DNA of 64,000 bases, from NCBI RefSeq assembly GCF_000720725.1, contig NZ_JOCQ01000039.1, positions 4,761 to 68,760 on the forward strand, read 5' to 3'. The position numbers were made by a program, and so were the translations under genes. Numbering within the stretch: the first letter of the stretch is position 1; every line of letters begins with the position of its first letter. Below the pieces are notes generated by a model, which did not search any database, was not told the DNA's origin, and was given only the letters and a program-made list of their open reading frames with translations. Shown here piece by piece: positions 41,178 through 49,937 of the stretch. The DNA comes from Streptomyces rimosus subsp. rimosus. GTDB lineage: Bacteria > Actinomycetota > Actinomycetes > Streptomycetales > Streptomycetaceae.

Positions 41178-41192
41178 TACCCCGCAGGGGTA
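41178..41192 (+). promoter_or_regulatory. CsoR-like copper operator
   Basis: TACCCC-GCA-GGGGTA is a perfect 6+6 inverted repeat of the type bound by the copper-sensing repressor CsoR in actinomycetes. It overlaps a TAGGGT -10-like box (41191-41196), 37 nt before the DUF6153 gene start. The next genes encode a His-rich membrane protein and a multicopper oxidase, which fits copper-inducible control. Confidence 0.65.
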
Positions 41193-41228
41193 GGGTACTG
41201 GGCAAGGGTTCCGGAAGGCGGTGCGGAG

Positions 41229-41681
41229 ATGCCGTACGAGACGCGTGGACGCGGGCAGGGGAAGGCCGCCGCGTGGTGCGGCCGCCTGCTGCTGTTCGCC
41301 GCGCTGATCGTCGGCATCGTCGGGATGCACACGCTGGGGCATCCGGTGGGCGGGCACGGGACGGGGGCGATGCCCTCGGCGCACCAGGAACATGCGCAGC
41401 CGATGCCGGGCCCGCACCAGGACCACGCGGCCCAGGAACTCACGGTCCGGGCCTCCTCCCCCATCGCCGACGACCACCACGCCATGAACCCCGGCGCGGT
41501 CTGTCTGGCCGTGCTCTCCCTGTGGGTGCTCGTCCTGGTCCGTACGGGACGGCTGCTCGGGCGGCGCGCCGCCGACCTGCTCGCCGCCGTACGGGCCCGG
41601 CTGCTGCGCGTCCTGAAGCCCTTTCCACCCCCGGTCCCCCGGCACAAACACCTCGCCCGGCTCTCGGTCCTGCGCGTGTAG
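41229..41681 (+). CDS. DUF6153 His-rich membrane protein
   Basis: A 150-residue protein with two membrane segments (GRLLLFAALIVGIVGM and AVCLAVLSLWVLVLV). Between them is a His/Met/Pro/Gln-rich loop (HTLGHPVGGHGTG, HQEHAQPMPGPHQDH, DDHHAMNPG) that looks suited to bind copper outside the cell. A basic C-terminal tail would lie in the cytoplasm. GGAAGG is 10 nt before the ATG. It is followed by the multicopper oxidase and preceded by a CsoR-like operator, so it probably takes part in copper sensing, storage or delivery. Its function is otherwise unknown. Confidence 0.8.
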   Translation: MPYETRGRGQGKAAAWCGRLLLFAALIVGIVGMHTLGHPVGGHGTGAMPSAHQEHAQPMPGPHQDHAAQELTVRASSPIADDHHAMNPGAVCLAVLSLWVLVLVRTGRLLGRRAADLLAAVRARLLRVLKPFPPPVPRHKHLARLSVLRV

Positions 41682-41782
41682 ATGCGCGGCCGGCCGCCGA
41701 CGCCTGCGCGCGTCCGCGGTCCGGCCCCCGCGCGCTCACCGCTTACCGACAAACCGACTTCACCACGAGGTGTTTCTTCCGC

Positions 41783-43420
41783 ATGCGTACGCACACCCGC
41801 CGCGCCGTGCTCGGCGCGGGCATCGCGGCCGCCGGCGGCGGCCTGCTCGCCGCCTGTTCGACCGCCGACCAGAAGGGCAGCGCGGGCCACTCCGGCCACG
41901 GCGCCGCCGACAACCCGGCTCAGGCGCCGGGCGACTACGTCTCCCCCGACGGCCCGGAGGTGGCCGCCGCCGAGGCCAAGCGCGGCTCCGGCCCCGTACG
42001 GAAGGTCGCGCTGACCGCCACCGCCGCCAAGCTCGACCTGGGCGGCCGTACGGTCGGCAGCTGGGCCTACGGGGACGAGCTGCCCGGCAAGGAGGTACGG
42101 GTCACCGCGGGCGACACCCTGGAGCTGACGCTCGCCAACCACCTGCCCGAGGCCACCTCCCTGCACTGGCACGGTCTGGCCCTGCGCAACGACATGGACG
42201 GCGTACCGGACGTGACCCAGCGGCCGGTCAAGGCGGGCGGCTCGTTCACGTACCGCTTCGCGGTCGCCCACCCCGGCACGTACTGGTTCCACCCGCACTC
42301 GGGCGTGCAGCAGGACCGCGGCCTGTACGCGCCCCTGATCGTCGAGGACCCGAAGGAGCCGCTGAAGTACGACAAGGAGTGGGTCGTCGTCCTGGACGAC
42401 TGGGTCGACGGGGTGGACGGCAGCACTCCGGACGCGGTGCTGGCCGAACTCTCCAAGGGCATGGGCGGCATGGACCACGGCTCCGGCTCTGGGGGCATGG
42501 ACATGGGCGGCCACGGCGGCATGGACCACGGGGGCATGGACCACGGCGCGCACTCCATGGGCGGCACGGACAAGCCGTCCCCCGGCGGCCCCTCCCGCAT
42601 GCTGATGGGCGCCACCAGCAAGCTGCTCGGCGGCGACGCGGGCGACGTGGACTACCCGTACCACCTGGTCAACGGCCGTACCCCGGAGGACCCGCAGACC
42701 TTCCGCGCCAAGCCGGGCGACCGGGTCCGCATCCGTTTCATCAACGCGGGCGGGGACACCGCCTACCGCGTCGCGCTCGGCGGCCACACCATGACGGTGA
42801 CGCACACCGACGGCTACCCCGTCGCCCACGCCACCACGGACGCCCTGCTGCTGGGCATGGGTGAGCGCTACGACGTGGTGGTGACGGCCGAGGACGGCGT
42901 CTTCCCGCTGACCGCGCTCGCCGAGGGCAAGAAGCGCACCGGGCTGGCCCTGCTGCGCACCGGCGGCGGCGCGGCGCCCGACGCGTCCGTACGGCCGAAG
43001 GAGCTGGACGGGCGGCTGCTGACGGCCGACCGGCTCAAGGCCGACGGGCAGGTCCGCCTGGCGTCGCGCACGCCGGACCGCACGATCCGGTTCGACCTCA
43101 CCGGCTCCATGGCGAAGTACGACTGGGCGATCAACGGCAAGAAGTACGCGCCGTCGCAGCGCTATCCGGTGCGCGCCGGGGAGCGGGTACGGCTGTCGTT
43201 CCGCAACAGCACCACGATGTGGCACCCGATGCACCTGCACGGGCACACCTTCGAGCTGCCGGACGGCGGGCCGCGCAAGGACACCGCGATCGTGCTGCCG
43301 GGCCGCAGCCTGGACGTCGACCTGGACGCCGACAACCCGGGGCTGTGGATGCTGCACTGCCACAACGTCTACCACGCGGAGTCCGGGATGATGACGGTCC
43401 TCGGGTACCGGAAGAAGTAG
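41783..43420 (+). CDS. Tat-exported multicopper oxidase
   Basis: A 545-residue oxidase. The twin-Arg signal (THTRRAVLGAG) leads into AAACST, which could also be a lipobox. All four copper motifs are present: HWHG (~128), WFHPHSG (~168), HPMHLHGH (~481) and HCHNVYH...M (~525, ending in the type 1 Met in ESGMM). A Met/His/Gly loop at ~220-255 (GMGGMDHGSGSG ... GGMDHGGMDHGAHSMGG) resembles the Met-rich segment of CopA/CueO-like enzymes and would bind cuprous ion. It is probably a copper-detoxifying or phenol oxidase working with the DUF6153 protein. The frame is open upstream to 41273, but the ATG at 41783 is the obvious export start. Confidence 0.92.
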   Translation: MRTHTRRAVLGAGIAAAGGGLLAACSTADQKGSAGHSGHGAADNPAQAPGDYVSPDGPEVAAAEAKRGSGPVRKVALTATAAKLDLGGRTVGSWAYGDELPGKEVRVTAGDTLELTLANHLPEATSLHWHGLALRNDMDGVPDVTQRPVKAGGSFTYRFAVAHPGTYWFHPHSGVQQDRGLYAPLIVEDPKEPLKYDKEWVVVLDDWVDGVDGSTPDAVLAELSKGMGGMDHGSGSGGMDMGGHGGMDHGGMDHGAHSMGGTDKPSPGGPSRMLMGATSKLLGGDAGDVDYPYHLVNGRTPEDPQTFRAKPGDRVRIRFINAGGDTAYRVALGGHTMTVTHTDGYPVAHATTDALLLGMGERYDVVVTAEDGVFPLTALAEGKKRTGLALLRTGGGAAPDASVRPKELDGRLLTADRLKADGQVRLASRTPDRTIRFDLTGSMAKYDWAINGKKYAPSQRYPVRAGERVRLSFRNSTTMWHPMHLHGHTFELPDGGPRKDTAIVLPGRSLDVDLDADNPGLWMLHCHNVYHAESGMMTVLGYRKK

Positions 43421-43423
43421 GCG

Positions 43424-43512
43424 GGTACGGGGCTGCCGGAACAGGCGGTACGGGGCTGCCGGGGCCGATGCGTCTGCTCCGCCTCCGGCAGCCTGCTCCG
43501 TCTCCGGCAGCC
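43424..43512. terminator. Bidirectional terminator with doubled arms
   Basis: GGTACGGGGCTGCCGG occurs twice (43424-43439 and 43447-43462), and CCGGCAGCC, complementary to part of it, occurs twice (43485-43493 and 43504-43512). Several alternative hairpins can form. It lies between the convergent oxidase and glycosyltransferase genes. Confidence 0.65.
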
Positions 43513-43552
43513 TCCGTCTTCCGTCGGCGGACGCGGTGTCACCTGCGCGGTG

Positions 43553-44896
43553 TCACCTGTGCCGGCGGCGGATCGGCGGCGCGGAGGCCGGGCGGTGGGG
43601 GTGGTGGCGCGCGGCCAGGACAGCGATGGCGCAGGCACACGCGGCCAGTGCCGCTTTGCGGTGATCCGACATGGGGGTCAGCGCCGGCCGGCGCCCGTGC
43701 CGGCCGGTCCAGGTCGTCAGGTGCCGTCCGAGCACCCACTCGCGGAACAGCCACCAGGCGGTCATGGGTCCGGTGAGGCACTGCACCGCCAGCCAGCCGG
43801 GCAGGCAGCGCAGCGTCGTCCGCCACCCGACCTGCCGTACGGCCACGCCGACCGACGCGGCGCCGATGGCCACCCAGAGCGGACTCCACCAGGTGCACAG
43901 GCCACGTACCGGGCCCCGGCGCGCGAGGTGGAACGGCAGGCCGAAGATGGCCACACCCCCGATGAAGGCGTCGACGACCTGCGAACCCACCACGATGAAC
44001 GACGCGCTGTCCAGCATGGGGGCACGGTGCTTGACCATCGTCTGGGCGAATCCGGCTGTCCAGCGGTGCATTTGGGATACGAGTTCGGCCCAGGAGGTGG
44101 GCTCCTGGGTGTAGACGAAGGCCCCCGGGGTGAACCTGACCTGCTGGGCGCTTCGGTGGAGCATCCAGGTCAGGTTGAAGTCCTCGGTGATGGTGTGGTC
44201 GGGGAAACCGCCCGCCTCGCGGAGCACGTCCATGCGGTGGCAGTTGGCCATGCCGCTGAGGACCAGTTGCCGCTGGAGCACGTCCTGCATGGGGCGCGCC
44301 CAGCCGTTGGAGATCGCGTGGTAAAGCGTGCGGTACTGGCTGTAGATGGTGCGCGTGTCCTTGGGACGCGCCGACGTGCAGGTGCCGGCGCAGCCGCTGC
44401 GCAGCGTGCCCATCATCAGCTCCACCGCCCGTGGGCTCAAGGTGGCGTCCCCGTCCAGGGCGACGAGGGCGTCGCTCGTGATGCGCGGCAGGGCGAGATT
44501 CTGCGCGAGCGCTTTGGATCCGCCCTGTCCTTCGATGACCACGACCCCCATGCGGCGAGCGATTTCAGCGGTCTTGTCCGAACAATTGTCCGCGACCACG
44601 ATGATCTGGTCGATGGGGTATGTCTGGGCACGGCAGGAACGTATGGTTTCGGCTATCGAAGTTTCTTCGTTGTGCGCGGGTATCACCAGAGAGACGCTTT
44701 GCGGAACTTTTTCTTCCGATGTGTTCGCAATAGTGCCGGCCTGCTGCACGGCATGGCGGCTCCGGTACGGTTCGCGGCTTCCAGGGGTCGGCTTCCGGCC
44801 GCCGCGAGAACGTTCCCGCAAGGCAAGGCTGACCGCCGCGGATGCCGTCAACAGCGTGGCGCCGATTCCAGTGCCGGTCAACATGGACACGGACAT
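43553..44896 (-). CDS. Membrane glycosyltransferase, family 2
   Basis: A 447-residue processive-type GT2. After one N-terminal membrane segment (GIGATLLTASAAVSLAL) comes the GT-A domain: VSLVIPAHNEETSIAETI, ADNCSD, ALDGDATLSP (DxD), TEDFNL (TED) and QMHRWTAG (Q-x-x-R-W). Four C-terminal membrane helices follow (residues ~290-430). These are the cellulose/chitin/hyaluronan-synthase-like motifs, so it should make a beta-linked polysaccharide chain and pass it across the membrane. GGGAGGGG 5 nt before the ATG is a good ribosome site. It is divergent from the vWA-ricin gene. The polymer is unknown. Confidence 0.87.
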   Translation of the reverse strand: MSVSMLTGTGIGATLLTASAAVSLALRERSRGGRKPTPGSREPYRSRHAVQQAGTIANTSEEKVPQSVSLVIPAHNEETSIAETIRSCRAQTYPIDQIIVVADNCSDKTAEIARRMGVVVIEGQGGSKALAQNLALPRITSDALVALDGDATLSPRAVELMMGTLRSGCAGTCTSARPKDTRTIYSQYRTLYHAISNGWARPMQDVLQRQLVLSGMANCHRMDVLREAGGFPDHTITEDFNLTWMLHRSAQQVRFTPGAFVYTQEPTSWAELVSQMHRWTAGFAQTMVKHRAPMLDSASFIVVGSQVVDAFIGGVAIFGLPFHLARRGPVRGLCTWWSPLWVAIGAASVGVAVRQVGWRTTLRCLPGWLAVQCLTGPMTAWWLFREWVLGRHLTTWTGRHGRRPALTPMSDHRKAALAACACAIAVLAARHHPHRPASAPPIRRRHR

Positions 44897-45250
44897 GTTT
44901 TTCCCCTCCCGGTACTCCGGCGGATCTTCGGTCGGCTGATTCGCGTCCTCTTGCGCCCGGACCGCGTCTGATAGGCCCGGCGCCGCCGACCGTTCCTGCG
45001 CATGGCGCGAATCGGCCGGGCGTCACATACGCTCCGGGACTGCCCCCCCGAAGAACATTATCCGGGGCCCGGCTCGCGCAAGGGGGCCGCACACGCATTC
45101 AGCCAGGCGATGAGGGCAGGACGCCGGACGCGGAAGTTGCGGTTTCATGGAACAGCGCCTCCCCACTGGCGCGAACTCTCCTAGACAGCACGCCTGAACG
45201 GGGGCTTAGCCTCAAGGCGGACCAGGGAACCGGACGAGGGGAAGTCGACC
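44897..45250. other. Divergent promoter region of the GT2 and vWA-ricin genes
   Basis: 354 nt with no gene. A run of seven C lies near 45042-45049. The region must carry promoters in both directions, but I find no clear -10/-35 pair or shared palindrome. GAGGGGA ahead of 45251 is the vWA gene's ribosome site. Confidence 0.4.
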
Positions 45251-46780
45251 ATGCCCGCCATCGGGATATCGCCGTTGAGCATCGACCTCGTAACCAGCCT
45301 GGATTTGGGGCCGGCGCACAGCGAAACCGTACAGGTGAACCTGTCCGAGAAAGGGGTGCTGCCCAAAATCGACGTCTACTTTCTCGCCGATACCACCGGC
45401 AGCATGCAGTCCGTCATCGACCAGGTGAGCCACGGCGCGGAAAACATCATGCGTCAGCTGACGCAGGCCGCGGAGAAAGTAGGCGCGGACGTCTTCTTCG
45501 GCGTCGGCAATTACCGTGACCTCAACGATCCGCAGGACCAGTGGTTCGACCACCAGGTGTCGTTGACCAGCGAGCCGGATCGGGCCAGGGAAGCCATCAG
45601 CCGCTGGTCCGCCAATGGTGGCGGGACGGATATCGCAGAGGGGCAGTTCTACGCCCTGGACATCCTCGCCCAGCCGCCCGGCGGGTCGGTCGGCTGGCGT
45701 CCCGACTCCAAGCGCATCATCGTGTGGATCGGTGACGCGCCCGGTCACGACCCGATCTGCACCGCCATACCGGGAGTGGACCACGAGATCACCCAGGAGT
45801 CGGTCACCGCGAAATTGCAGCAGCAGGGCATTTTCGTGCTGGCCATCAGCACGCCGTCGGGATACGCGCCGGGACTGAACGCGGATCCCAAGCCGCTGTC
45901 GAAGAGCGACGCGTACAAGAACTGCCGGATCGGCGGCGAGGAAGGGCAGGCCACGAAGATGGCCGGGGCCACCGGCGGGACGTTCGACGACGGGATCAAA
46001 CCCGAGCAGGTCGTCCAGACGATCATCGATCGCAGCACGGACCGGATTCGCAAGATCGGCGCCATCAAGCTGGTGCCGGACCAGCGGATCGCTCCGTTCG
46101 TCCGGGTGCAGCCGCCGACCCGCGGGCCGATCGAAGGCGGTACGGCACAGCCCGTCCTGTTCACGCTCTCGTTCCCCGCCGCCGCGCCGTCGAAGGCTCC
46201 CGCGCCTTCTTCGGGAGCCGCGCCCGTCACCGTCGAGGGCAGGATCGATGTGAAGATCGACGGGGTGACCACCGGGTCGATCCCCGTGAAGATCGCCGTG
46301 CCGGACCTGAGCGGGCACTACACGATCCAGTGCACGAAGAGCGGCCTGAACCTCCAGCTGGAAACACCGAGCTGGAAGGGTGACGGCGCCAACGTCGTCC
46401 AGAACATCTCCACCGGAATTCCGGCGGAACAGTGGGACGTGAAGCCGGTCGAAAGGGGCGGCTACCGCATCAAGAACCGGGACACCGCCCTGGACCGCTA
46501 TCTGGAGGTGGCGAACCAGTCGGACGCGGACAACGCGGAGATCCTGACGCGGAAGAACCCGGACGGGGAGCACAAGGAGTGGCTGCTCGTTCCGGTCGGC
46601 GCCTCGGACACCTTCGGCCCCGTGTTCCGCATCCAGAACCGGAAGACCGGCAAAGTACTCGACGTTCTCGGCCAGAGCAAAGAACCCCGTGTCCGGGTGG
46701 TCCAGTACCGCTACTGGGGCGACTACCCGACGTATCAGCAGGAGCACAATCAGCACTGGTACCTCCGGCACGTCGACTGA
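45251..46780 (+). CDS. vWA-domain protein with C-terminal ricin-type lectin domain
   Basis: A 509-residue protein. Residues ~38-265 are a von Willebrand A domain. The metal site is near perfect: D47-T-T-G-S51 in FLADTTGSM, then a GGGTDIAEG loop and WIGDAPGHD. A Pro-rich linker follows (~310-335). Residues ~355-509 form a ricin/RicinB-like trefoil (YTIQCTKSGLNLQLE, YLEVANQSDADNAEI, VLDVLGQSKEPRVRVVQY) with the sugar-site Asp residues. No signal peptide or membrane helix is visible, so its location is unclear. The next gene is a ricin-glycosyltransferase fusion 21 nt on. The combination suggests a lectin-guided, metal-dependent adhesion or scaffold protein. Confidence 0.82.
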   Translation: MPAIGISPLSIDLVTSLDLGPAHSETVQVNLSEKGVLPKIDVYFLADTTGSMQSVIDQVSHGAENIMRQLTQAAEKVGADVFFGVGNYRDLNDPQDQWFDHQVSLTSEPDRAREAISRWSANGGGTDIAEGQFYALDILAQPPGGSVGWRPDSKRIIVWIGDAPGHDPICTAIPGVDHEITQESVTAKLQQQGIFVLAISTPSGYAPGLNADPKPLSKSDAYKNCRIGGEEGQATKMAGATGGTFDDGIKPEQVVQTIIDRSTDRIRKIGAIKLVPDQRIAPFVRVQPPTRGPIEGGTAQPVLFTLSFPAAAPSKAPAPSSGAAPVTVEGRIDVKIDGVTTGSIPVKIAVPDLSGHYTIQCTKSGLNLQLETPSWKGDGANVVQNISTGIPAEQWDVKPVERGGYRIKNRDTALDRYLEVANQSDADNAEILTRKNPDGEHKEWLLVPVGASDTFGPVFRIQNRKTGKVLDVLGQSKEPRVRVVQYRYWGDYPTYQQEHNQHWYLRHVD

Positions 46781-46801
46781 ACCGGGGAAGGCTCCGGGTA
46801 A

Positions 46802-47998
46802 ATGAATGTCCCGCACGACGCGCAGCTGGTACTGATCAGTGCGAGCAGCGGCAAGGCAATCACCGCCCACGGCTGTCGAATCCGTCAGTCGTGGGCGGGC
46901 TCGCGCGACGACTTCTCGCAGCGGTGGCGACTGCGCCCGGTCACCGGGGCCCGGCACACCTTTCGCATCGAGAACGTGCGCAGTGGCTTGCTGCTGACGG
47001 TGGCCGATACCGCCGCCGGCCAGGGAGCGGACATCGCGCTCGAACCAGGACGCGGCAGCCGGCAACAGTGCTGGCGTCTCGCCCCGCTGCACTTCGACCA
47101 ATACGCATTGGTGAACCTGGCCAGCGGGAACTGCCTGGATCTCTGGGACGCCCGGCCCGACGACGACGCGGAATTCGGCCAGTCCCCTTTCTGGGACGGG
47201 CCCCAGCAGCGATGGCGGCTGCGGGAGGTAGAGCCCGTCCGGAAGACTCGCGCGCTGGTGACACTCGTCCGCGACGAGCCCGAATTCTTTCCCATCTGGC
47301 TGGGCTACTATTCCCGCTTCTTCGCGCCGCAGGACATCTACGTACTCGAACACCAGCCCCGGCCGGGCCTTCCCGCCGACGACCGGTTCGTCCATATACC
47401 GGTACACAACGAAGTGTTCAGCAGCGACTGGCAGCGCGATGTCGTCCAGCGGTACCAGCACGATCTGGTGGACCGCTATGACACCGTGCTCTGTACCGAT
47501 GTCGACGAGATCGTCGCCCCGGATCCCGGCCTCGGCGATCTCGGTGCGTACATCGACCGGTTCAGCAGCGACCATGTCAGCTGCAACGGTTACGAGGTCC
47601 TGCATCTCAAGGACAGTGAACCGGCCTTCGATCCCGTTCAGAACGTGCTGCGCCAGCGGTCGACGTGGTTCCCCAACCCGCTGTATTCCAAGCCGCTGCT
47701 CGCCCGTGTGCCCATGATGTGGCGCAGCGGCTTCCACGAGCGGTTCGACGGCCGCGCCGACCACGACCCCGACCTCTACCTCATCCACCTGCACCGTATG
47801 GACTACGAGATATGCCTCCGCCGCCATGAACGCCGCAGTGGCCATCTGCGCACCCGGGACGATATCGACAACAACCGCGGATACCAGAACCGGATCGTCG
47901 ATCCGGACGCGTTCCACCACTGGTTCTACCGGGACCGGGTCAATGGCGACCCCCTGTACCCCGAGCCCATTCCCGAACGCTGGCAGGGCGTGGTGTGA
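46802..47998 (+). CDS. Ricin-lectin / glycosyltransferase fusion
   Basis: A 398-residue protein. Residues ~1-145 are a ricin-like beta-trefoil with three repeats (DFSQRWRLRPV, SRQQCWRLAPL, GPQQRWRLREV: the Q-x-W repeats). Residues ~150-390 are a GT2/GT92-like catalytic domain: VTLVRDEPEFFPIWLGYYSRFFAPQDIYVLEHQ, then the DVDE metal motif (~234), and HLHRMDYEICLRRH. No signal peptide. An N-terminal lectin attached to a glycosyltransferase is unusual in bacteria but known in animal polypeptide GalNAc-transferases, where it guides the enzyme to already glycosylated targets. It forms an operon with the vWA-ricin gene (spacing 21 nt). The substrate is unknown. Confidence 0.83.
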   Translation: MNVPHDAQLVLISASSGKAITAHGCRIRQSWAGSRDDFSQRWRLRPVTGARHTFRIENVRSGLLLTVADTAAGQGADIALEPGRGSRQQCWRLAPLHFDQYALVNLASGNCLDLWDARPDDDAEFGQSPFWDGPQQRWRLREVEPVRKTRALVTLVRDEPEFFPIWLGYYSRFFAPQDIYVLEHQPRPGLPADDRFVHIPVHNEVFSSDWQRDVVQRYQHDLVDRYDTVLCTDVDEIVAPDPGLGDLGAYIDRFSSDHVSCNGYEVLHLKDSEPAFDPVQNVLRQRSTWFPNPLYSKPLLARVPMMWRSGFHERFDGRADHDPDLYLIHLHRMDYEICLRRHERRSGHLRTRDDIDNNRGYQNRIVDPDAFHHWFYRDRVNGDPLYPEPIPERWQGVV

Positions 47999-48087
47999 GC
48001 CGCTCCGGACGGCCCTGCGGGCGGCCGCCTCCGATTCGGCGCCCGACCTGCCGGAACCAAACACCCGGCACCGGACCGAACGCTCAG

Positions 48088-48093
48088 TAAGCT
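48088..48093 (+). promoter_or_regulatory. -10 box of leaderless nadE
   Basis: TAAGCT ends 7 nt before the GTG at 48101, with no ribosome site between. A leaderless transcript is likely. Confidence 0.4.
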
Positions 48094-48100
48094 CGGCCGC

Positions 48101-49855
48101 GTGCCTCGCCTGCGGATCGCCCTGAACCAGACCGACGCCTGCGTCGGTGACCTCACCGGCAACACCGAAACGATCGTGCGCCGGACCCGGGAGGCCGCCC
48201 GGCGGGGCGCGCACCTGATCGCGTTCCCCGAGATGGTGCTGACCGGCTATCCCGTCGAGGACCTGGCGCTGCGGTCGTCGTTCGTGGAGGCGAGCCGCAC
48301 CGCGCTGCGCGCGCTCGCCGCCCGGCTCGCCGACGAGGGCTTCGGGGACATCCCGGTCGTCGTCGGCTACCTGGACCGCTGCGAGCAGGCGCAGCCGCGG
48401 TACGGGCAGCCCGCGGGCGCCCCGCAGAACGCCGCCGCCGTGCTCCACCACGGCGCGGTCGCGCTCTCCTTCGCCAAGCACCACCTGCCCAACTACGGCG
48501 TCTTCGACGAGTTCCGGTACTTCGTGCCGGGCGAGACGCTGCCCGTGGTCCGGGTGCACGGCGTGGACGTGGCGCTGGCGATCTGCGAGGACCTGTGGCA
48601 GGACGGCGGCCGGGTGCCCGCGGCCCGGTCGGCCGGGGCGGGGCTGCTGGTCTCCGTCAACGCCTCGCCGTACGAGCGGGACAAGGACGACACCCGGCTG
48701 GAGCTGGTCCGCCGGCGCGCCCGGGAGGCCGGCTGCACGATCGCGTACCTGGCGATGTCCGGCGCGCAGGACGACCTCGTCTTCGACGGCGACTCGATCG
48801 TGGTGGACCGGGACGGCGCGGTGCTCGCGCGGGCGCCGCAGTTCGAGGAGTGCTGCGTGGTGCTGGACCTGGACCTGCCCGCAGCCGCGCCCCGGGCGCC
48901 GTCCGGGGTGGTGGACGACGGGCTGCGTATCGAGCACGTCGTCCTGACGCCGGACCCGCTGCCCGATGACGCGCCGCGGGAGACCGGCGGGCAGGCCGCG
49001 CGCCTGGAGGACACCGAGGAGATCTACGGCGCGCTGGTCGCCGGGCTGCGCGGCTACGTCACCAAGAACGGCTTCCGCAGCGTGCTGCTCGGGCTGTCCG
49101 GCGGGATCGATTCCGCGCTGGTCGCGGCCATCGCGTGCGACGCGCTCGGCGCCGGGAACGTGTTCGGCGTCTCGATGCCCTCCCGCTACTCCTCCGAACA
49201 CTCCAAGGAGGACGCGGCCGAGCTGGCCCGGCGTACCGGACTGCGGCTGCGTACGGTGCCGATCGCCCCGATGTTCGACGCGTACATGGCATCACTGGAG
49301 CTGACCGGGGTCGCCGAGGAGAACCTCCAGGCCCGGCTGCGCGGCACGACGCTGATGGCGCTCTCCAACCAGGAGGGCCACCTCGTCCTCGCGCCGGGCA
49401 ACAAGTCCGAGCTGGCGTGCGGCTACTCGACGCTGTACGGCGACGCGGTGGGCGGCTTCGGGCCGATCAAGGACGTGTACAAGAGCGACGTCTTCCGGCT
49501 CGCGCGCTGGCGCAACCGGTCGGCCGCCGATCACGGACGTACACCGCCGATCCCGGAGAACTCGATCACCAAGCCGCCGAGCGCCGAGCTGCGCCCCGGA
49601 CAGGTGGACACCGACTCACTGCCCGACTACGAGATCCTCGACGCGATCCTGGAGCTGTACGTCGACCGCGACCAGGGGCGCGAGCAGATCGTCGGGCGCG
49701 GGTACGAGGACGAGCTGGTGGTGCGGGTGCTGCGGATGGTGGACGCGGCCGAGTACAAGCGGCGGCAGTACCCGCCGGGCACGAAGATCTCCGCCAAGGG
49801 CTTCGGGAAGGACCGGCGGCTGCCGGTCACGAATCACTGGCGGGAGTCGGTCTGA
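48101..49855 (+). CDS. nadE: Glutamine-dependent NAD+ synthetase
   Basis: A 584-residue enzyme of the last step of NAD synthesis. Residues ~1-270 are a nitrilase-type glutaminase with the catalytic Glu in FPEMVLTGYP, Lys in FAKHHLPNYG and Cys in ALAICEDLW. Residues ~300-580 are the synthetase with the ATP-pyrophosphatase loop LGLSGGIDSALV. Length and order are typical of the two-domain actinomycete enzyme. It is a single gene, followed by a strong bidirectional terminator. Confidence 0.95.
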   Translation: MPRLRIALNQTDACVGDLTGNTETIVRRTREAARRGAHLIAFPEMVLTGYPVEDLALRSSFVEASRTALRALAARLADEGFGDIPVVVGYLDRCEQAQPRYGQPAGAPQNAAAVLHHGAVALSFAKHHLPNYGVFDEFRYFVPGETLPVVRVHGVDVALAICEDLWQDGGRVPAARSAGAGLLVSVNASPYERDKDDTRLELVRRRAREAGCTIAYLAMSGAQDDLVFDGDSIVVDRDGAVLARAPQFEECCVVLDLDLPAAAPRAPSGVVDDGLRIEHVVLTPDPLPDDAPRETGGQAARLEDTEEIYGALVAGLRGYVTKNGFRSVLLGLSGGIDSALVAAIACDALGAGNVFGVSMPSRYSSEHSKEDAAELARRTGLRLRTVPIAPMFDAYMASLELTGVAEENLQARLRGTTLMALSNQEGHLVLAPGNKSELACGYSTLYGDAVGGFGPIKDVYKSDVFRLARWRNRSAADHGRTPPIPENSITKPPSAELRPGQVDTDSLPDYEILDAILELYVDRDQGREQIVGRGYEDELVVRVLRMVDAAEYKRRQYPPGTKISAKGFGKDRRLPVTNHWRESV

Positions 49856-49885
49856 GTGGTGGAAGCCGGTGCCGCCCGGCAGGAC

Positions 49886-49927
49886 GGCGGCCCGGCCCCG
49901 GTGCCGCCGCACCGGGACCGGGCCGCC
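49886..49927. terminator. Bidirectional terminator after nadE
   Basis: A 19-bp stem with one mismatch (49886-49904 with 49909-49927) and a 4-nt loop, between the convergent nadE and the small exported-protein gene. Confidence 0.8.
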
Positions 49928-49937
49928 ACGGACGCGC

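Noticed and set aside
45212..49201. A 1329-codon antisense frame across the vWA, ricin-GT and nadE genes
   Set aside because: It spans three well-supported genes on the other strand and its composition is that of a codon-position shadow.
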